Part shown: one piece after another, positions 16,673 through 25,088 of the stretch
How positions within the stretch are numbered: position 1 is the first letter of the stretch
Layout: each line of letters starts with the position of its first letter
NCBI RefSeq assembly: GCF_014202505.1
Contig: NZ_JACHGW010000002.1
Coordinates: forward strand, 1,426,001-1,490,000
Length of the DNA: 64,000 nucleotides
Direction: 5' to 3'
DNA from: Armatimonas rosea
GTDB taxonomy: Bacteria > Armatimonadota > Armatimonadia > Armatimonadales > Armatimonadaceae
Notes under the pieces: model-generated
Database searches by the model: none
What the model was told of the DNA's origin: nothing
What the model saw: the letters and a program-made list of their open reading frames with translations, nothing else
Translations under genes and position numbers: made by a program

Positions 16673-16687
16673 GAAAATGAGAGCATG
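16673..16687 (+). promoter_or_regulatory. Possible leaderless -10 box of the PhyH gene
   Basis: GAAAAT at 16673-16678, six-base gap, ATG at 16685. The first base is off consensus. Together with the divergent AraC box it occupies a 51-base region, leaving little room for separate regulator sites. Confidence 0.35.
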
Positions 16688-17365
16688 CTAACCGAAGAAG
16701 AGATCGAGCAGTACTTCCGTGAGGGCTATCTGCTCAAGAGAAACCTCGTCCCCCAGAGCGTTGTGGAGTCCGTCCGCGCCATCGGGGAGACCACCAAGAC
16801 CGCCGACGGCGGCGGCTGGACCCCCAAGGTCTTCGACCGCGAGAACCCAAAGTCCGAGCCCGAGCTCCATGCGATCTTGCGCCATCCGAGTGTGGTGACT
16901 GCGGCAGGGCAGCTCTTGGGGACCCCGCCCTTGATCTACTACGGCATGCTCGCCATTGTCCCGGCACGCGGGGGCAATGGCCTGCCCTGGCACCAGGACA
17001 ACATGTACTCCCATATCTACGGTGGGGCGCTCAATATCTTTGTGGCACTCTCGGAGATCACGCCGGAAATGGCGAATCTGTGGGTGGCACCCGGCTCGCA
17101 CAAGCTCGGGACACAGGCGTCCAAGCGCAACGAGACCACGGCCAAGGGGCACCGTGAGGCGCTGGTCGAGCCGGAGAACTCGCTCCTCTTGCCCACGCTC
17201 TCTCCCGGCGATACCTGCATCTTCACCCGCGACACGCTCCACCGCTCACTGACCAACACGACCGACCAGAACCGCTACGCCTACGCCGCGCAGTTCTGCG
17301 CCACCAACGCCCGCTACACCGAGACCGGCAAGCGACCGCCCCTGTGTGTGGACCCGCTGGGATAA
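16685..17365 (+). CDS. Phytanoyl-CoA dioxygenase (PhyH) family oxygenase
   Basis: A 226-residue Fe(II)/2-oxoglutarate oxygenase. The iron-binding facial triad is visible as HQD in GLPWHQDNMYSH and the distal His in DTLHRSLTN; the Arg that binds 2-oxoglutarate is probably in QNRYAYAAQF. The N-terminus (TEEEIEQYFREGYLLKRNLV) is typical of the family. Members hydroxylate diverse small molecules; the substrate is unknown here. The longer upstream frame is antisense to the AraC gene, so I place the start at 16685. Presumed target of the divergent AraC regulator. Confidence 0.88.
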   Translation: MLTEEEIEQYFREGYLLKRNLVPQSVVESVRAIGETTKTADGGGWTPKVFDRENPKSEPELHAILRHPSVVTAAGQLLGTPPLIYYGMLAIVPARGGNGLPWHQDNMYSHIYGGALNIFVALSEITPEMANLWVAPGSHKLGTQASKRNETTAKGHREALVEPENSLLLPTLSPGDTCIFTRDTLHRSLTNTTDQNRYAYAAQFCATNARYTETGKRPPLCVDPLG

Positions 17366-17482
17366 CCTCTCCCCCTGCCCCCTCTCCCGGACGCTCGTTC
17401 CTCGCTGGGAAAGGGGAACCCGAGTCAGAACCCCCTTCCCCAAGGAGGAACGACTGCCCGGGGGAGGGGGCAGGGGGAGAGG
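17366..17482. repeat. Palindromic element E with 23-bp arms
   Basis: CCTCTCCCCCTGCCCCCTCT (17366-17388 in full) is repeated as its reverse complement at 17460-17482 with one mismatch. It sits exactly between two convergent genes, where it could act as a two-way terminator although T tracts are absent. Confidence 0.75.
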
Positions 17483-17486
17483 TTTC

Positions 17487-20231
17487 CTACTCCTCCCCGT
17501 ACGTGCGGCTGGGGCCGAAGAGGATGCCATTGAGCAGTAGACGGTTGAGGCCGGGCCAGAGGTTGCGGAAGGTCGGGTCGGAGAGGTAGAGCAGGACATG
17601 GCCTCCGCCCGTCGGCTCGTCGATCACGGCTGCGGTCTCGGCGAGCAGGCGCTCGGTGTTGCCTTCCCAGGCAAACCCCGACGCCAGGAGGTTGGCCTTG
17701 GGGAAGATGAGTGGGTTGCTCCCCTTGGTGGTCGGCTTGAGGAAGGTATCGCCGAGCAGGGGGAAGATCAGCTCGTCCTGGGCGTAGCCAAAGCCCAGGA
17801 AGTGCTCGCGGTTGAGGGTGGCCCGGAAGAGGGCGCCGGGGAGGGCAGTGGGGCGGCTCTCGCGCTCCTTGAGGCGGTCCTCGGGCTTCTTCTCTTTCTC
17901 TTTGTCGTCGGGCTTGGCATCGGCGGGAGGCGCCCCGACCACGGTGGCCGCTGTGAGGTTCATGTCTTTCTCGGTGAACCAGGTGCCGCCGCTGGCGAGG
18001 CCGATCAGTGCGCCGCCGCCCGAGACCCACTCGCGGAGTGCATCGGCACCGGCTTTCCCGAGGGCACCCGCGTAGCCGTAGCCCTCGGGGAAGATCACGG
18101 TATTGAACTTGGCCAGAGTCTCCCCGCGCAGGCTCCGCAGCCGGATCGGGGTGAAGCTGACTCCTAGCTCGCGCTCCAGAAAATGCCAGACACTGCCGTA
18201 GCCCGTCTGGCTGACCATGTCATCGGCGACCACCGCGATCCGGGGGCGCTTGAGGTTCTGGAGCGTGAAGGAGCCCAGCCCGACACTGGCTTCGTCGGTG
18301 TAGGCCGAGGTCAGGGGCACGACCGGGACACCCAGCTCGGTAGCGAGCGCTCGCAGGGCTTTGTGGACACTCTCGGGATTGCGCTCGGTGCGGACCACAA
18401 AGCTCCCGCGCTCCAAGACCACGCCGCCCGCCTTGCCCGGCTTTGTCAGCGCCCCCACCCGGTAGCCCTTGGCGAGCAAGCGGAGCGCAAGAACCGCGGC
18501 CCGCTCGCGGTCGTAGCGGATGAGATAGGCGGGAGGCGTGGGGGAGTCGGGGAGCGCGGTGGGCTTGGGAGGCGCGGCGAGAGCGCGGGTTGCGGGCGGC
18601 GCGCTGTCCTCGGTCCAGAACGCGGTCAGATCAAAGGCGAAGGGGAGCGACCAGGCGGTGATGTCGTAGAAGTCGTAGTCCTCCTTGGGTTCGGCATCGT
18701 TCTTCTTGAGGTTGCGCTGGCGCTTGGCGTTCTGCTCCTTGAGAAAGGCATCCCCGAGGGCCGTGTTGGGCTCCAGCAGGGTCTTGGCGAGGCGGCCCTG
18801 CGGCTGGGCAAGCTCGACCACGAGGCTCCCGGCGGGGAAGGTCTGCTTCTGGGTGGTGGGCTTGCCGTCGGGCGTCAGATAGGGGTGTGCCGTCTCCGAG
18901 ACAAACGCGCTCGCCGCGACACCGACCTCGATCCCGGAGCGCTGGAGTCGCTGGGCGAGGGCATTGAGGCGATCCGGGTCTGTGCCGGGGACAATCACGA
19001 TGCGCTTCATGGGCTCGGCGCTGGCGCGGGTGAGGGCGCTGCGGCGGTAGGCCACGTAGTCGGTGAGCAGGCGCTCGCGGTTCTTGGCCGCCGCCTCGAT
19101 GGTCGCCAGGGCCGCCTCAAAGTGGTGCGCGATCCCGTCCCGGAGCGTGATCAGGGTGCCATCGTCGCGCTTGGCTGCCAGCCGCCCGCCCTCGTCGGTC
19201 TCGTAGGTCATCCCAATCGCCCCGGAGAGCGTGGTCCAGGAGTCTAAATAGCCGGGGTAGTAGAGGTCGAAGCGCTCGCGGGTGACATACTGCCAGCCGT
19301 ACTTGTCGAAGGCCGCCGCGTTGGCGCGTCCAAACACCGAGGTCCAGTCCTCGATCCGTTTTGCGTCCGCCTCGCGGTTGACCGGGTCGGAGTTGGGCGG
19401 GAAGAAGTAGTTCTCGACCTGTCCGTGCTGGTCCACAAAGACCTGCGGCTTCCACGCCAGAAACGCCGCCGACTCCGCCTGGGTCTCGGGCTGGGACTGG
19501 GAGAGCTTGTCGCGGTTCATGTCGAAGCGGAAGTGGTTGTAGCGCCCGGAGATGCCCCACGGCTGGCGCTGCTCCAGCGTGTCGCCCTCCGGGATTCCGA
19601 GCGCCAGGGAGTTGTTGTAGACCACAAAGCGCTCGTGGCCGTCGGGGTTGAACACGGGGTTGATGAGCACCACGGCGCTTGCCAGTGCGCTCTTCACCTC
19701 GGTTGACTCCGATGCCGCCAGCGTGTAGAGGAGCCACATCGCGGACTCAAACGACGCCGACTCATCGCCATGAATACAGTGGTTGATCCAGACAAAGGTG
19801 GGTGCCGACCTCGCCGCTTTGTCTGCCTCAGCGCTGCTCTGGGTCCGGGGATCGGAGAGCTTGAGGTTGCTGGCACGGAGCGCATCGAGCTTGGCGAGGT
19901 TCTCCGCCGACGAGACCGCAAAGAGCCGCAGGGGCCGCCCCTCCACCGACACTCCAATCTCAAAGACCCGCACCCGGTCTTTAGCCGCCGCCGCCATCGC
20001 TAGGAGTGCCTTCTCTTGCTCCCGGTAGGTCGAGTGCGTGTCGCCCGCCTCGTAGCCCAGGAGCTGCGCGGGCGTCGGGACACTGCTTCGGTACGGCTTG
20101 CGTCCGTAGAAGTCGTAGCGGGCGTGGGGCAGGGCCGCGCCGGGGACAATCCGCTGCGCCTGGGCAACCAGCGGCGTGGCGAGGCTTAGGCCTAGCACGA
20201 AGAAAGAGAGGGGGAGAGATTTCAAGGACAC
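17487..20231 (-). CDS. Secreted M14-family zinc carboxypeptidase
   Basis: A 914-residue exported metallopeptidase. A signal peptide (SFFVLGLSLATPLVAQAQR) is cleaved near residue 25. The M14 domain, about residues 60-380, shows the zinc ligands in INHCIHGDES (HxxE), the third His in DQHGQVENYFF, and the catalytic Glu in MTYETDEGG. The remaining 500 residues contain a glutamine-amidotransferase-like or Rossmann segment (GYGSVWHFLERELGVSF, GGALIGLASGG), as in a group of large bacterial M14 peptidases. The GTG at 20231 is supported by TAAAGGA nine bases upstream; a longer frame upstream is only a shadow of the neighbouring gene. It probably degrades peptides outside the cytoplasm. Confidence 0.9.
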   Translation of the reverse strand: MSLKSLPLSFFVLGLSLATPLVAQAQRIVPGAALPHARYDFYGRKPYRSSVPTPAQLLGYEAGDTHSTYREQEKALLAMAAAAKDRVRVFEIGVSVEGRPLRLFAVSSAENLAKLDALRASNLKLSDPRTQSSAEADKAARSAPTFVWINHCIHGDESASFESAMWLLYTLAASESTEVKSALASAVVLINPVFNPDGHERFVVYNNSLALGIPEGDTLEQRQPWGISGRYNHFRFDMNRDKLSQSQPETQAESAAFLAWKPQVFVDQHGQVENYFFPPNSDPVNREADAKRIEDWTSVFGRANAAAFDKYGWQYVTRERFDLYYPGYLDSWTTLSGAIGMTYETDEGGRLAAKRDDGTLITLRDGIAHHFEAALATIEAAAKNRERLLTDYVAYRRSALTRASAEPMKRIVIVPGTDPDRLNALAQRLQRSGIEVGVAASAFVSETAHPYLTPDGKPTTQKQTFPAGSLVVELAQPQGRLAKTLLEPNTALGDAFLKEQNAKRQRNLKKNDAEPKEDYDFYDITAWSLPFAFDLTAFWTEDSAPPATRALAAPPKPTALPDSPTPPAYLIRYDRERAAVLALRLLAKGYRVGALTKPGKAGGVVLERGSFVVRTERNPESVHKALRALATELGVPVVPLTSAYTDEASVGLGSFTLQNLKRPRIAVVADDMVSQTGYGSVWHFLERELGVSFTPIRLRSLRGETLAKFNTVIFPEGYGYAGALGKAGADALREWVSGGGALIGLASGGTWFTEKDMNLTAATVVGAPPADAKPDDKEKEKKPEDRLKERESRPTALPGALFRATLNREHFLGFGYAQDELIFPLLGDTFLKPTTKGSNPLIFPKANLLASGFAWEGNTERLLAETAAVIDEPTGGGHVLLYLSDPTFRNLWPGLNRLLLNGILFGPSRTYGEE

Positions 20232-20281
20232 GTCTGGGATTCCTTTACGGGCCCCGGCTTTCCGGCCACGGCGGCGATGCG

Positions 20282-21409
20282 CTATCGTACCCCAAGCTGG
20301 GCCGCGAGCCAGTCGAAGGCGGCGGCTTGCATGGGAAGATCGAACTTGTGCCCACCCGGATAGAACTGCCCGAGATAGCTCTCCGGCTTCCCCACCGATG
20401 CGTAGTGCCGCGCGATCTTGGTGTCGGCGGCGCGCATTCCCTCCAGCGTAAAGAGCGGATCGGCTTCGTCGTACTGGACCAGTAGCGGCGATGGTGCCCG
20501 GCACGCAACGAGATCAGGGTAGTCGCCGTGGGGCATCCAGGCAGGGGGGTAGAGGAGCCAGGTGTGGCTGACGATATTATGGTCTAGCAGGCCGGGGAAG
20601 GTGCTCATCATCCCGACCACCACCGCTGCGCGAATCTTAGGACAGGTCGCCTGGAGCAGCGCGGCCCGCAGGCCCCCGCCCGAGAGCCCGACACAGCCCA
20701 GCACCTTAGCATTCACATCGGGGCGCGAGGTGAGATAGCTCGCGGCGACCCTATCTTCGTAGCTGACCACGCCCGCGAGGCTAATCCCTAGAACCGTTGC
20801 GTACTTGGCGACCAGCTCCTCGTGGAAGCTGGCTGTGGTGTTGTAGAGCTGTGCGGGGCCCGCCTCGGGGGCCATTTTCTTGCCGCGCCCCTGATGGAGT
20901 GCGGTCATGGTCTCCAGTGGGAACTTGCGGCTCCCCCAGAGAAAGACATCGGGGACGAGCACCGCGAAGCCCTTGCGGGCGAGCTCGTTGGCGTAGGCGC
21001 GGCCGCCGTAGTACTGGCCGCGCGATGGTGCCACGGACTCCGGGACAGGCTCGGGGCCGTCGGCGATCTGCTCCTTGCCGTAGAGCTTGAAGCCCCCGTG
21101 GTGGTGGAGGGCAAGAACCCCAGGGAGCTTCTTGCCATCGCTGCCCGCCGGGCGTAGGTAGAACGCCTGGGTGCGCGGCCCGTAGCCCACCGACCAGGAG
21201 ATCAGCTCACCCGAGACACCGTCGCGCTCCCAGCGCTGCTCGACGCGGACGTCTTGCGGGGCTTCGTCACCAGGCGCGAACGCCAGCGCCTCGCGCACTT
21301 TTTTCTGCGTGGTTTTGCCGGGCCTTGCCTCCGGCCAGAGCGGGCGGGAGCGCTGCGCCGCCCCCACCAGCTCGCTGTAGATCCCAAGGTCTTGGTAGCT
21401 CTGACTCAT
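20282..21409 (-). CDS. Alpha/beta hydrolase (acetyl-xylan esterase/dienelactone hydrolase type)
   Basis: A 375-residue hydrolase. The nucleophile elbow GLSGGGLRAAL carries the catalytic Ser, DEADPLFT the likely Asp and GGHKFDL the His. The N-terminal part includes LPGVLALHHHGGFK, the usual oxyanion-hole strand. No signal peptide, so cytosolic. Large serine esterases of this build often deacetylate sugars or act on xenobiotics; the substrate is unknown. Upstream of the M14 gene on the same strand with a 50-base gap, possibly one operon. The start is fixed by TACAAT six bases upstream. Confidence 0.85.
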   Translation of the reverse strand: MSQSYQDLGIYSELVGAAQRSRPLWPEARPGKTTQKKVREALAFAPGDEAPQDVRVEQRWERDGVSGELISWSVGYGPRTQAFYLRPAGSDGKKLPGVLALHHHGGFKLYGKEQIADGPEPVPESVAPSRGQYYGGRAYANELARKGFAVLVPDVFLWGSRKFPLETMTALHQGRGKKMAPEAGPAQLYNTTASFHEELVAKYATVLGISLAGVVSYEDRVAASYLTSRPDVNAKVLGCVGLSGGGLRAALLQATCPKIRAAVVVGMMSTFPGLLDHNIVSHTWLLYPPAWMPHGDYPDLVACRAPSPLLVQYDEADPLFTLEGMRAADTKIARHYASVGKPESYLGQFYPGGHKFDLPMQAAAFDWLAAQLGVR

Positions 21410-21421
21410 GGGCCTATTGTA
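21407..21421 (-). promoter_or_regulatory. Leaderless -10 box of the alpha/beta hydrolase
   Basis: TACAAT on the minus strand (21416-21421), spacer AGGCCC, ATG at 21409. Confidence 0.6.
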
Positions 21422-21427
21422 GCGGGT

Positions 21428-22753
21428 TTAGGCGTTGACTCCAATCACCAGCTTGGCAGTGTAGCCCGCCGCAACACTCCCTGTGAGGGTCGCCATCTGG
21501 TAGGTCGTGCCGTCGCTGAAGACATTGTCCGCGGAGAAGCTGGTCACCGACGTGTTCTGTCCGTGGGCGGCGTAGAGCGACGAGGCGTAGACGGTCTGGG
21601 TGACATCCTGAGGGAAGGCGAACTGGGAGGTGGCCGTGACCGTGCTGCTGAGCGAGGTCAGGTAGACCTGGAAGTGGACATGGGTGATGCGTCCCGCGTA
21701 CCAGCCGGGGTAGATCGTCTGGAAGGTCACTTTCCCGTTGGAGTCGGTCTGCTGGATGCCACGGCAGTAGGTCTCGCCCAGGTGGTTGCCGTTCTGTGTG
21801 GAGCTATACCCCGAGTACGTGCCGTCTTTGTCGCAGTGCCAGATGTAGATGTAGGCATTCTTAATAACGCCACAGCTCCCATTGACACTCACCAGGGTCA
21901 GCTCCACGGTGAGGGGAACCCCCGTCTTGGTCTCGGCGATACTGCTGCGGACCATGGCGGCGTTGCTGAGCACAGAGTAGAGCGGGTAGGGGCCGTCGGT
22001 CTCGGTGGGGATCAGATGGCAGCTCGCCACCGGGGCGCTCACGGTCGCGACCGTTGAGGCGCTCTTGCCCGACTCGGACTCGGTGACCGTGATGGTCGCG
22101 CTTCCAGCAGACACTCCCGTGACCAGCCCGGTCGCGTCTACCGTGGCGACCGCCGTATTCGACGACTGCCAGCTCACGGTGGAGGCAGCGGTGAGAACGG
22201 CGCTTCCACTGGCGTTGAGGGCTGTCATGGTGAGCTGGGTCGTGCTACCCGTGGTGAGAGCGGGGCTGGTCGGGCTGATGCTCAGCGCGCTAATGGTCGA
22301 GGCCATGGTGACACTGACCGTGGTATTCTGGTCGGCGACAATCGTGGCCGTGGTGGTGGCGGTCGCCTGGGCAACCCCGGTGCCGGTTGTGGTGGGGTAG
22401 GCCGTGGCCGTGACCGTGAGAGCTCCCGGCGGCAGGCTCGTGAAGCTGAGCGTGCTGGTATTGCCCGAGCTGGGTCGAGCGACTGTCTGGGTGGAGACGA
22501 TCGTGCCGCTGAGGCTGAAGCTGACCGTGATGCTACTGGCCGCGACAGGGATCAAGCGCGAGACCGAGAGCTCTGGCCAGATAATCTCCAGAGTCGCACG
22601 GCCCGTTCCTGTAGGTGTCGCCACTGCGCCTGAGCCACCGCAGCCCGCGAGTAACCCCGAGGCGACGACCCCGGTGCCTGCGAGGAGCAGAACTGCCTCG
22701 CGGCGGGAGAGCTCAAGCTTTGTATCTGTTGATGAGAAGTGGTTGTGTTTCAT
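21428..22753 (-). CDS. Secreted Big_2 / intradiol-dioxygenase-like lipoprotein
   Basis: A 441-residue protein of unusual build. A Tat-like signal (SRREAVLLLAGTGVVASG) ends in a lipobox LLAGC. Residues about 50-150 are a beta-sandwich shared with the neighbour at 22931, 155-245 a Big_2 Ig-like domain (ALSISPTSPALTTGSTTQL, SNTAVATVDATGLVTGV), and 250-440 an intradiol ring-cleavage dioxygenase core. The Fe(III) ligands are preserved: Tyr in IWHCDKDGTYSGY and Tyr, His, His in PGWYAGRITHVHFQV. Such domains normally open catechols; an exported, lipid-anchored form with adhesion-type domains may act on aromatics linked to cell-surface or plant polymers. The start follows AAAGGA. Confidence 0.88.
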   Translation of the reverse strand: MKHNHFSSTDTKLELSRREAVLLLAGTGVVASGLLAGCGGSGAVATPTGTGRATLEIIWPELSVSRLIPVAASSITVSFSLSGTIVSTQTVARPSSGNTSTLSFTSLPPGALTVTATAYPTTTGTGVAQATATTTATIVADQNTTVSVTMASTISALSISPTSPALTTGSTTQLTMTALNASGSAVLTAASTVSWQSSNTAVATVDATGLVTGVSAGSATITVTESESGKSASTVATVSAPVASCHLIPTETDGPYPLYSVLSNAAMVRSSIAETKTGVPLTVELTLVSVNGSCGVIKNAYIYIWHCDKDGTYSGYSSTQNGNHLGETYCRGIQQTDSNGKVTFQTIYPGWYAGRITHVHFQVYLTSLSSTVTATSQFAFPQDVTQTVYASSLYAAHGQNTSVTSFSADNVFSDGTTYQMATLTGSVAAGYTAKLVIGVNA

Positions 22754-22781
22754 GGTCTTATTTCCTTTCGTTTGAGAGTCT

Positions 22782-22916
22782 CTAGAGCTGGCTAGGACGC
22801 GAGGTTTGTGGGAGACGTGAGAACCAGACCAGCAGACAAGCGCCTAGGAACAGCGCCAGGTAGAGCCAGCCTGCGTAGGGGACGAGCGGGGCGATCCAGG
22901 TGAGAAGGGTAAGCAT
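22782..22916 (-). CDS. Small single-pass membrane protein
   Basis: A 44-residue frame that is too short for most gene finders. It is one hydrophobic helix (LTWIAPLVPYAGWLYLALFL) with a short basic tail, preceded by AGAGAGG six bases before the ATG. It lies in the gap between two secreted Big-domain genes on the same strand, so it would be cotranscribed. Function unknown. The hydrophobic composition and ribosome site support expression. Confidence 0.5.
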   Translation of the reverse strand: MLTLLTWIAPLVPYAGWLYLALFLGACLLVWFSRLPQTSRPSQL

Positions 22917-22930
22917 TGGGGGCCTCTCTT

Positions 22931-23875
22931 CTAGTTCACCAGCACGGTCGCACCGCCCGCCTGGACCGTGACAGTGGCGATGGCGGACTTGCTGGGATCG
23001 GCGACACTGGTGGCGATCACGTGGTAGGTCCCTGCCGTGCTCGGAGCCGTGTAGAGACCTGACGAGGAAATAGAGCCGCCTGTACTCTCCTGCACCGACC
23101 AGGTCACGCTCTGGTTGGTCGTGCCACTCACGCTCGCGCTGAAGCTCTGCGTCCCCCGGATCGAGATGGTCGCACTGCTGGGGGAGAGCGCGACACTCAC
23201 CGGAGCGTTGACGGTTACGCCCACGCTCGCGGACTTGCCCGACTCGGTCTCCGTCACGGTGACGGTGGCACTGCCCGCTGCCACTCCCGTGACGACTCCT
23301 GTCGAGCTTACGGTCGCGACGGCAGGGTTTGACGACTCCCAGGAGAGCTTGGAGGCGCTGGTGAGCACGAGGCTCCCGCTGGCATCGAGGGCGGAGGCTG
23401 CGAGCGCCACAGTCTGGCCCGCCACCACACTCGGGCTGGTGGGAGTGAGACTCAGCGAGCTAATAGTCGAGGCCATGGTGATGCTCACCGCCGTGGTCTG
23501 CCCTGAGGCGATGGTCGCGGTGGTTGAGGCGGTCGCCTGCGCTACGCCCGTTCCATCGGTGTTGGGGTAGGCACTCGCCACCACCGTCAGGCTACCGAGC
23601 GGGAGTGTCTCAAAGCTTAGTGTGCTGCTACTGCCGTTTGCTGGCCGTGCGACCGTCTGGGTGTTGACCACGGTGGTGCCCTGAAGGAAGCTTATCGTGA
23701 TGCTGTTAGCCGCCGTCGGAATGAGCCGCGTCGCCTCAGGCCAGGTGATCGAGAGCGTTGCCCGGCCCGTTGCGGCGGCGACCGTGGCCAGCGACGATGC
23801 CCCACCGCAACCGGTGAGAGTCGTCGCAACGCCTAGCAGAGGGAGGGTGCAGAGGAGAAGAGAGAGTCGTTTCAT
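22931..23875 (-). CDS. Big_2 domain lipoprotein
   Basis: A 314-residue lipoprotein: signal with lipobox LTGC, then a beta-sandwich nearly identical in layout to residues 50-150 of the dioxygenase-like neighbour (ATGRATLSITWPEATRLIPTA), a Big_2 domain (SLTPTSPSVVAGQTVALAAS, SNPAVATVSSTGVVTGV) and a second Ig-like domain at the C-terminus. The start at 23875 is the Met before a regular signal peptide; the longer frame upstream runs over the next gene. Probably an adhesion or surface-matrix protein derived from the same ancestor as its neighbour, without an enzyme. Confidence 0.82.
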   Translation of the reverse strand: MKRLSLLLCTLPLLGVATTLTGCGGASSLATVAAATGRATLSITWPEATRLIPTAANSITISFLQGTTVVNTQTVARPANGSSSTLSFETLPLGSLTVVASAYPNTDGTGVAQATASTTATIASGQTTAVSITMASTISSLSLTPTSPSVVAGQTVALAASALDASGSLVLTSASKLSWESSNPAVATVSSTGVVTGVAAGSATVTVTETESGKSASVGVTVNAPVSVALSPSSATISIRGTQSFSASVSGTTNQSVTWSVQESTGGSISSSGLYTAPSTAGTYHVIATSVADPSKSAIATVTVQAGGATVLVN

Positions 23876-23891
23876 CTTACAAGAGCCTTTC

Positions 23892-24272
23892 TTAATCCAC
23901 CGTGACCGAGCTGCCCCCAGTGGTTGGAGTGATGGTAAGCGTGATAGTGCTACTCGTCGCCGAGCCTGCGGAGTTGGAGGCCACGACATAGTAGCTGCCG
24001 GAGTCGCTGGTGCTGGTGGGGCTGATCGTCAGGCTGGCGCTCGTCGCTCCAGAGAGGGCCGTGTCGCCCTTGTACCACTGGTAGGTGGCGGTGCTATCCG
24101 ACGCAGTTGCGGAGAGAGTGACACTCCCTCCTGCAATGGCGGTCTGTGAGCTGGACTGTAGCGTCACCGTGGGGACCGTGGTGCTGTCTCCGCCCCCTCC
24201 GCCGCAGCCGACCAGAGCGAGTGGTGCGGTCAGGGCAATAAGGCAGAGTGTGCTCAGAAACGCTTTCTTCAT
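23892..24272 (-). CDS. Ig-like domain lipoprotein
   Basis: A 126-residue lipoprotein: signal peptide with LVGC lipobox, a short Gly/Thr linker and one Ig-like domain (VTLSATASDSTATYQWYKGD then SDSGSYYVVASNSAG), the I-set/Ig_3 pattern with central Trp and a Tyr in the F strand. It is the promoter-proximal gene of a four-gene run of surface proteins. The start follows AAAGGA eleven bases upstream. Confidence 0.82.
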   Translation of the reverse strand: MKKAFLSTLCLIALTAPLALVGCGGGGGDSTTVPTVTLQSSSQTAIAGGSVTLSATASDSTATYQWYKGDTALSGATSASLTISPTSTSDSGSYYVVASNSAGSATSSTITLTITPTTGGSSVTVD

Positions 24273-24392
24273 CTTGATTCGGTTCCTTTCGTCAGCCGGG
24301 ATGGCTATGGAGAGGAGAATATCAAGCAGTTCTAAAATCCAGATAAATGCGCCAAACGGGTTTTCCTTTATGCCATTTTTAGCTTTCGGGGG

Positions 24393-24407
24393 TACAAGAG
24401 AGTCATG
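24393..24407 (+). promoter_or_regulatory. Leaderless -10 box of the OmpR-type regulator
   Basis: TACAAG at 24393-24398, spacer of six bases, ATG at 24405. Confidence 0.5.
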
Positions 24408-25088
24408 CGCGTTCTAGTTATAGAAGACGACCCCGCGATTGCGTCTATGCTGGTCGCAGGGCTCCAAGATGTCCCCTACACCGTGGATCATGCAAGCGAT
24501 GGCGTCCGGGGGTTAGCGCTTTTGCAGGAGCAAGACTACCACCTGATCGTCCTGGATGTAATGCTCCCAGACATGAGCGGCTGGGAGGTCTGTGAGCGGC
24601 TCCGGCTCCGGCGCAACCGGACCCCCGTTCTGATGCTCAGTGCCCGCAACGCGGTCGATGACAAGATCCGGGGGCTCGATGCCGGGGCCGACGACTACCT
24701 GCCCAAGCCCTTTGAGTTTGGTGAGCTGCTCGCGCGGGTGCGGGCACTCCTGCGCCGGGATCGTATCCACCGCACGCGCACCATCCAGATCGCCGATCTA
24801 CGGATCGACACTGCCCAGCGCCGGGTCACCCGTGGCGAGCAGGAGATCGGGCTAAGCCACCGGGAGTACGAGCTTCTGGAGGCGCTCGCCAGCCATGAGG
24901 GGGTGGTGCTCAGCCGGGAGCGCATCCAGGAGACGATCTGGCAGAACGAGGGAGCCACCTCCGCCACGGTCGATGTCTATATCGGCTTGCTCCGCAAGAA
25001 GATGGACACGGGGTTCGCTCATAAGCTCATCCAGACGGTTCATGGTGCGGGCTACACGCTCCGGGCACCGCATGAGGAGGCAGTATGA
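24405..25088 (+). CDS. OmpR/PhoB-family response regulator
   Basis: A 227-residue two-domain regulator: receiver with acidic pair ED in VIEDDPA, phosphoacceptor Asp51 in IVLDVMLPD, Lys in YLPKPFEF; winged helix from about residue 128 ([42 protein letters not shown]). Overlaps the start of the following kinase by four bases, so the pair is coupled. Divergent from the surface lipoprotein run, which is a likely target. Confidence 0.93.
   Translation: MRVLVIEDDPAIASMLVAGLQDVPYTVDHASDGVRGLALLQEQDYHLIVLDVMLPDMSGWEVCERLRLRRNRTPVLMLSARNAVDDKIRGLDAGADDYLPKPFEFGELLARVRALLRRDRIHRTRTIQIADLRIDTAQRRVTRGEQEIGLSHREYELLEALASHEGVVLSRERIQETIWQNEGATSATVDVYIGLLRKKMDTGFAHKLIQTVHGAGYTLRAPHEEAV

Noticed and set aside
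18183-19247. Plus-strand frame of 354 codons
   Set aside because: Antisense to the M14 peptidase gene; Gly/Leu/Glu-rich composition without domains.
20232-20504. Upstream extension of the M14 peptidase
   Set aside because: Overlaps the hydrolase gene out of frame; a ribosome site and signal peptide point to 20231.
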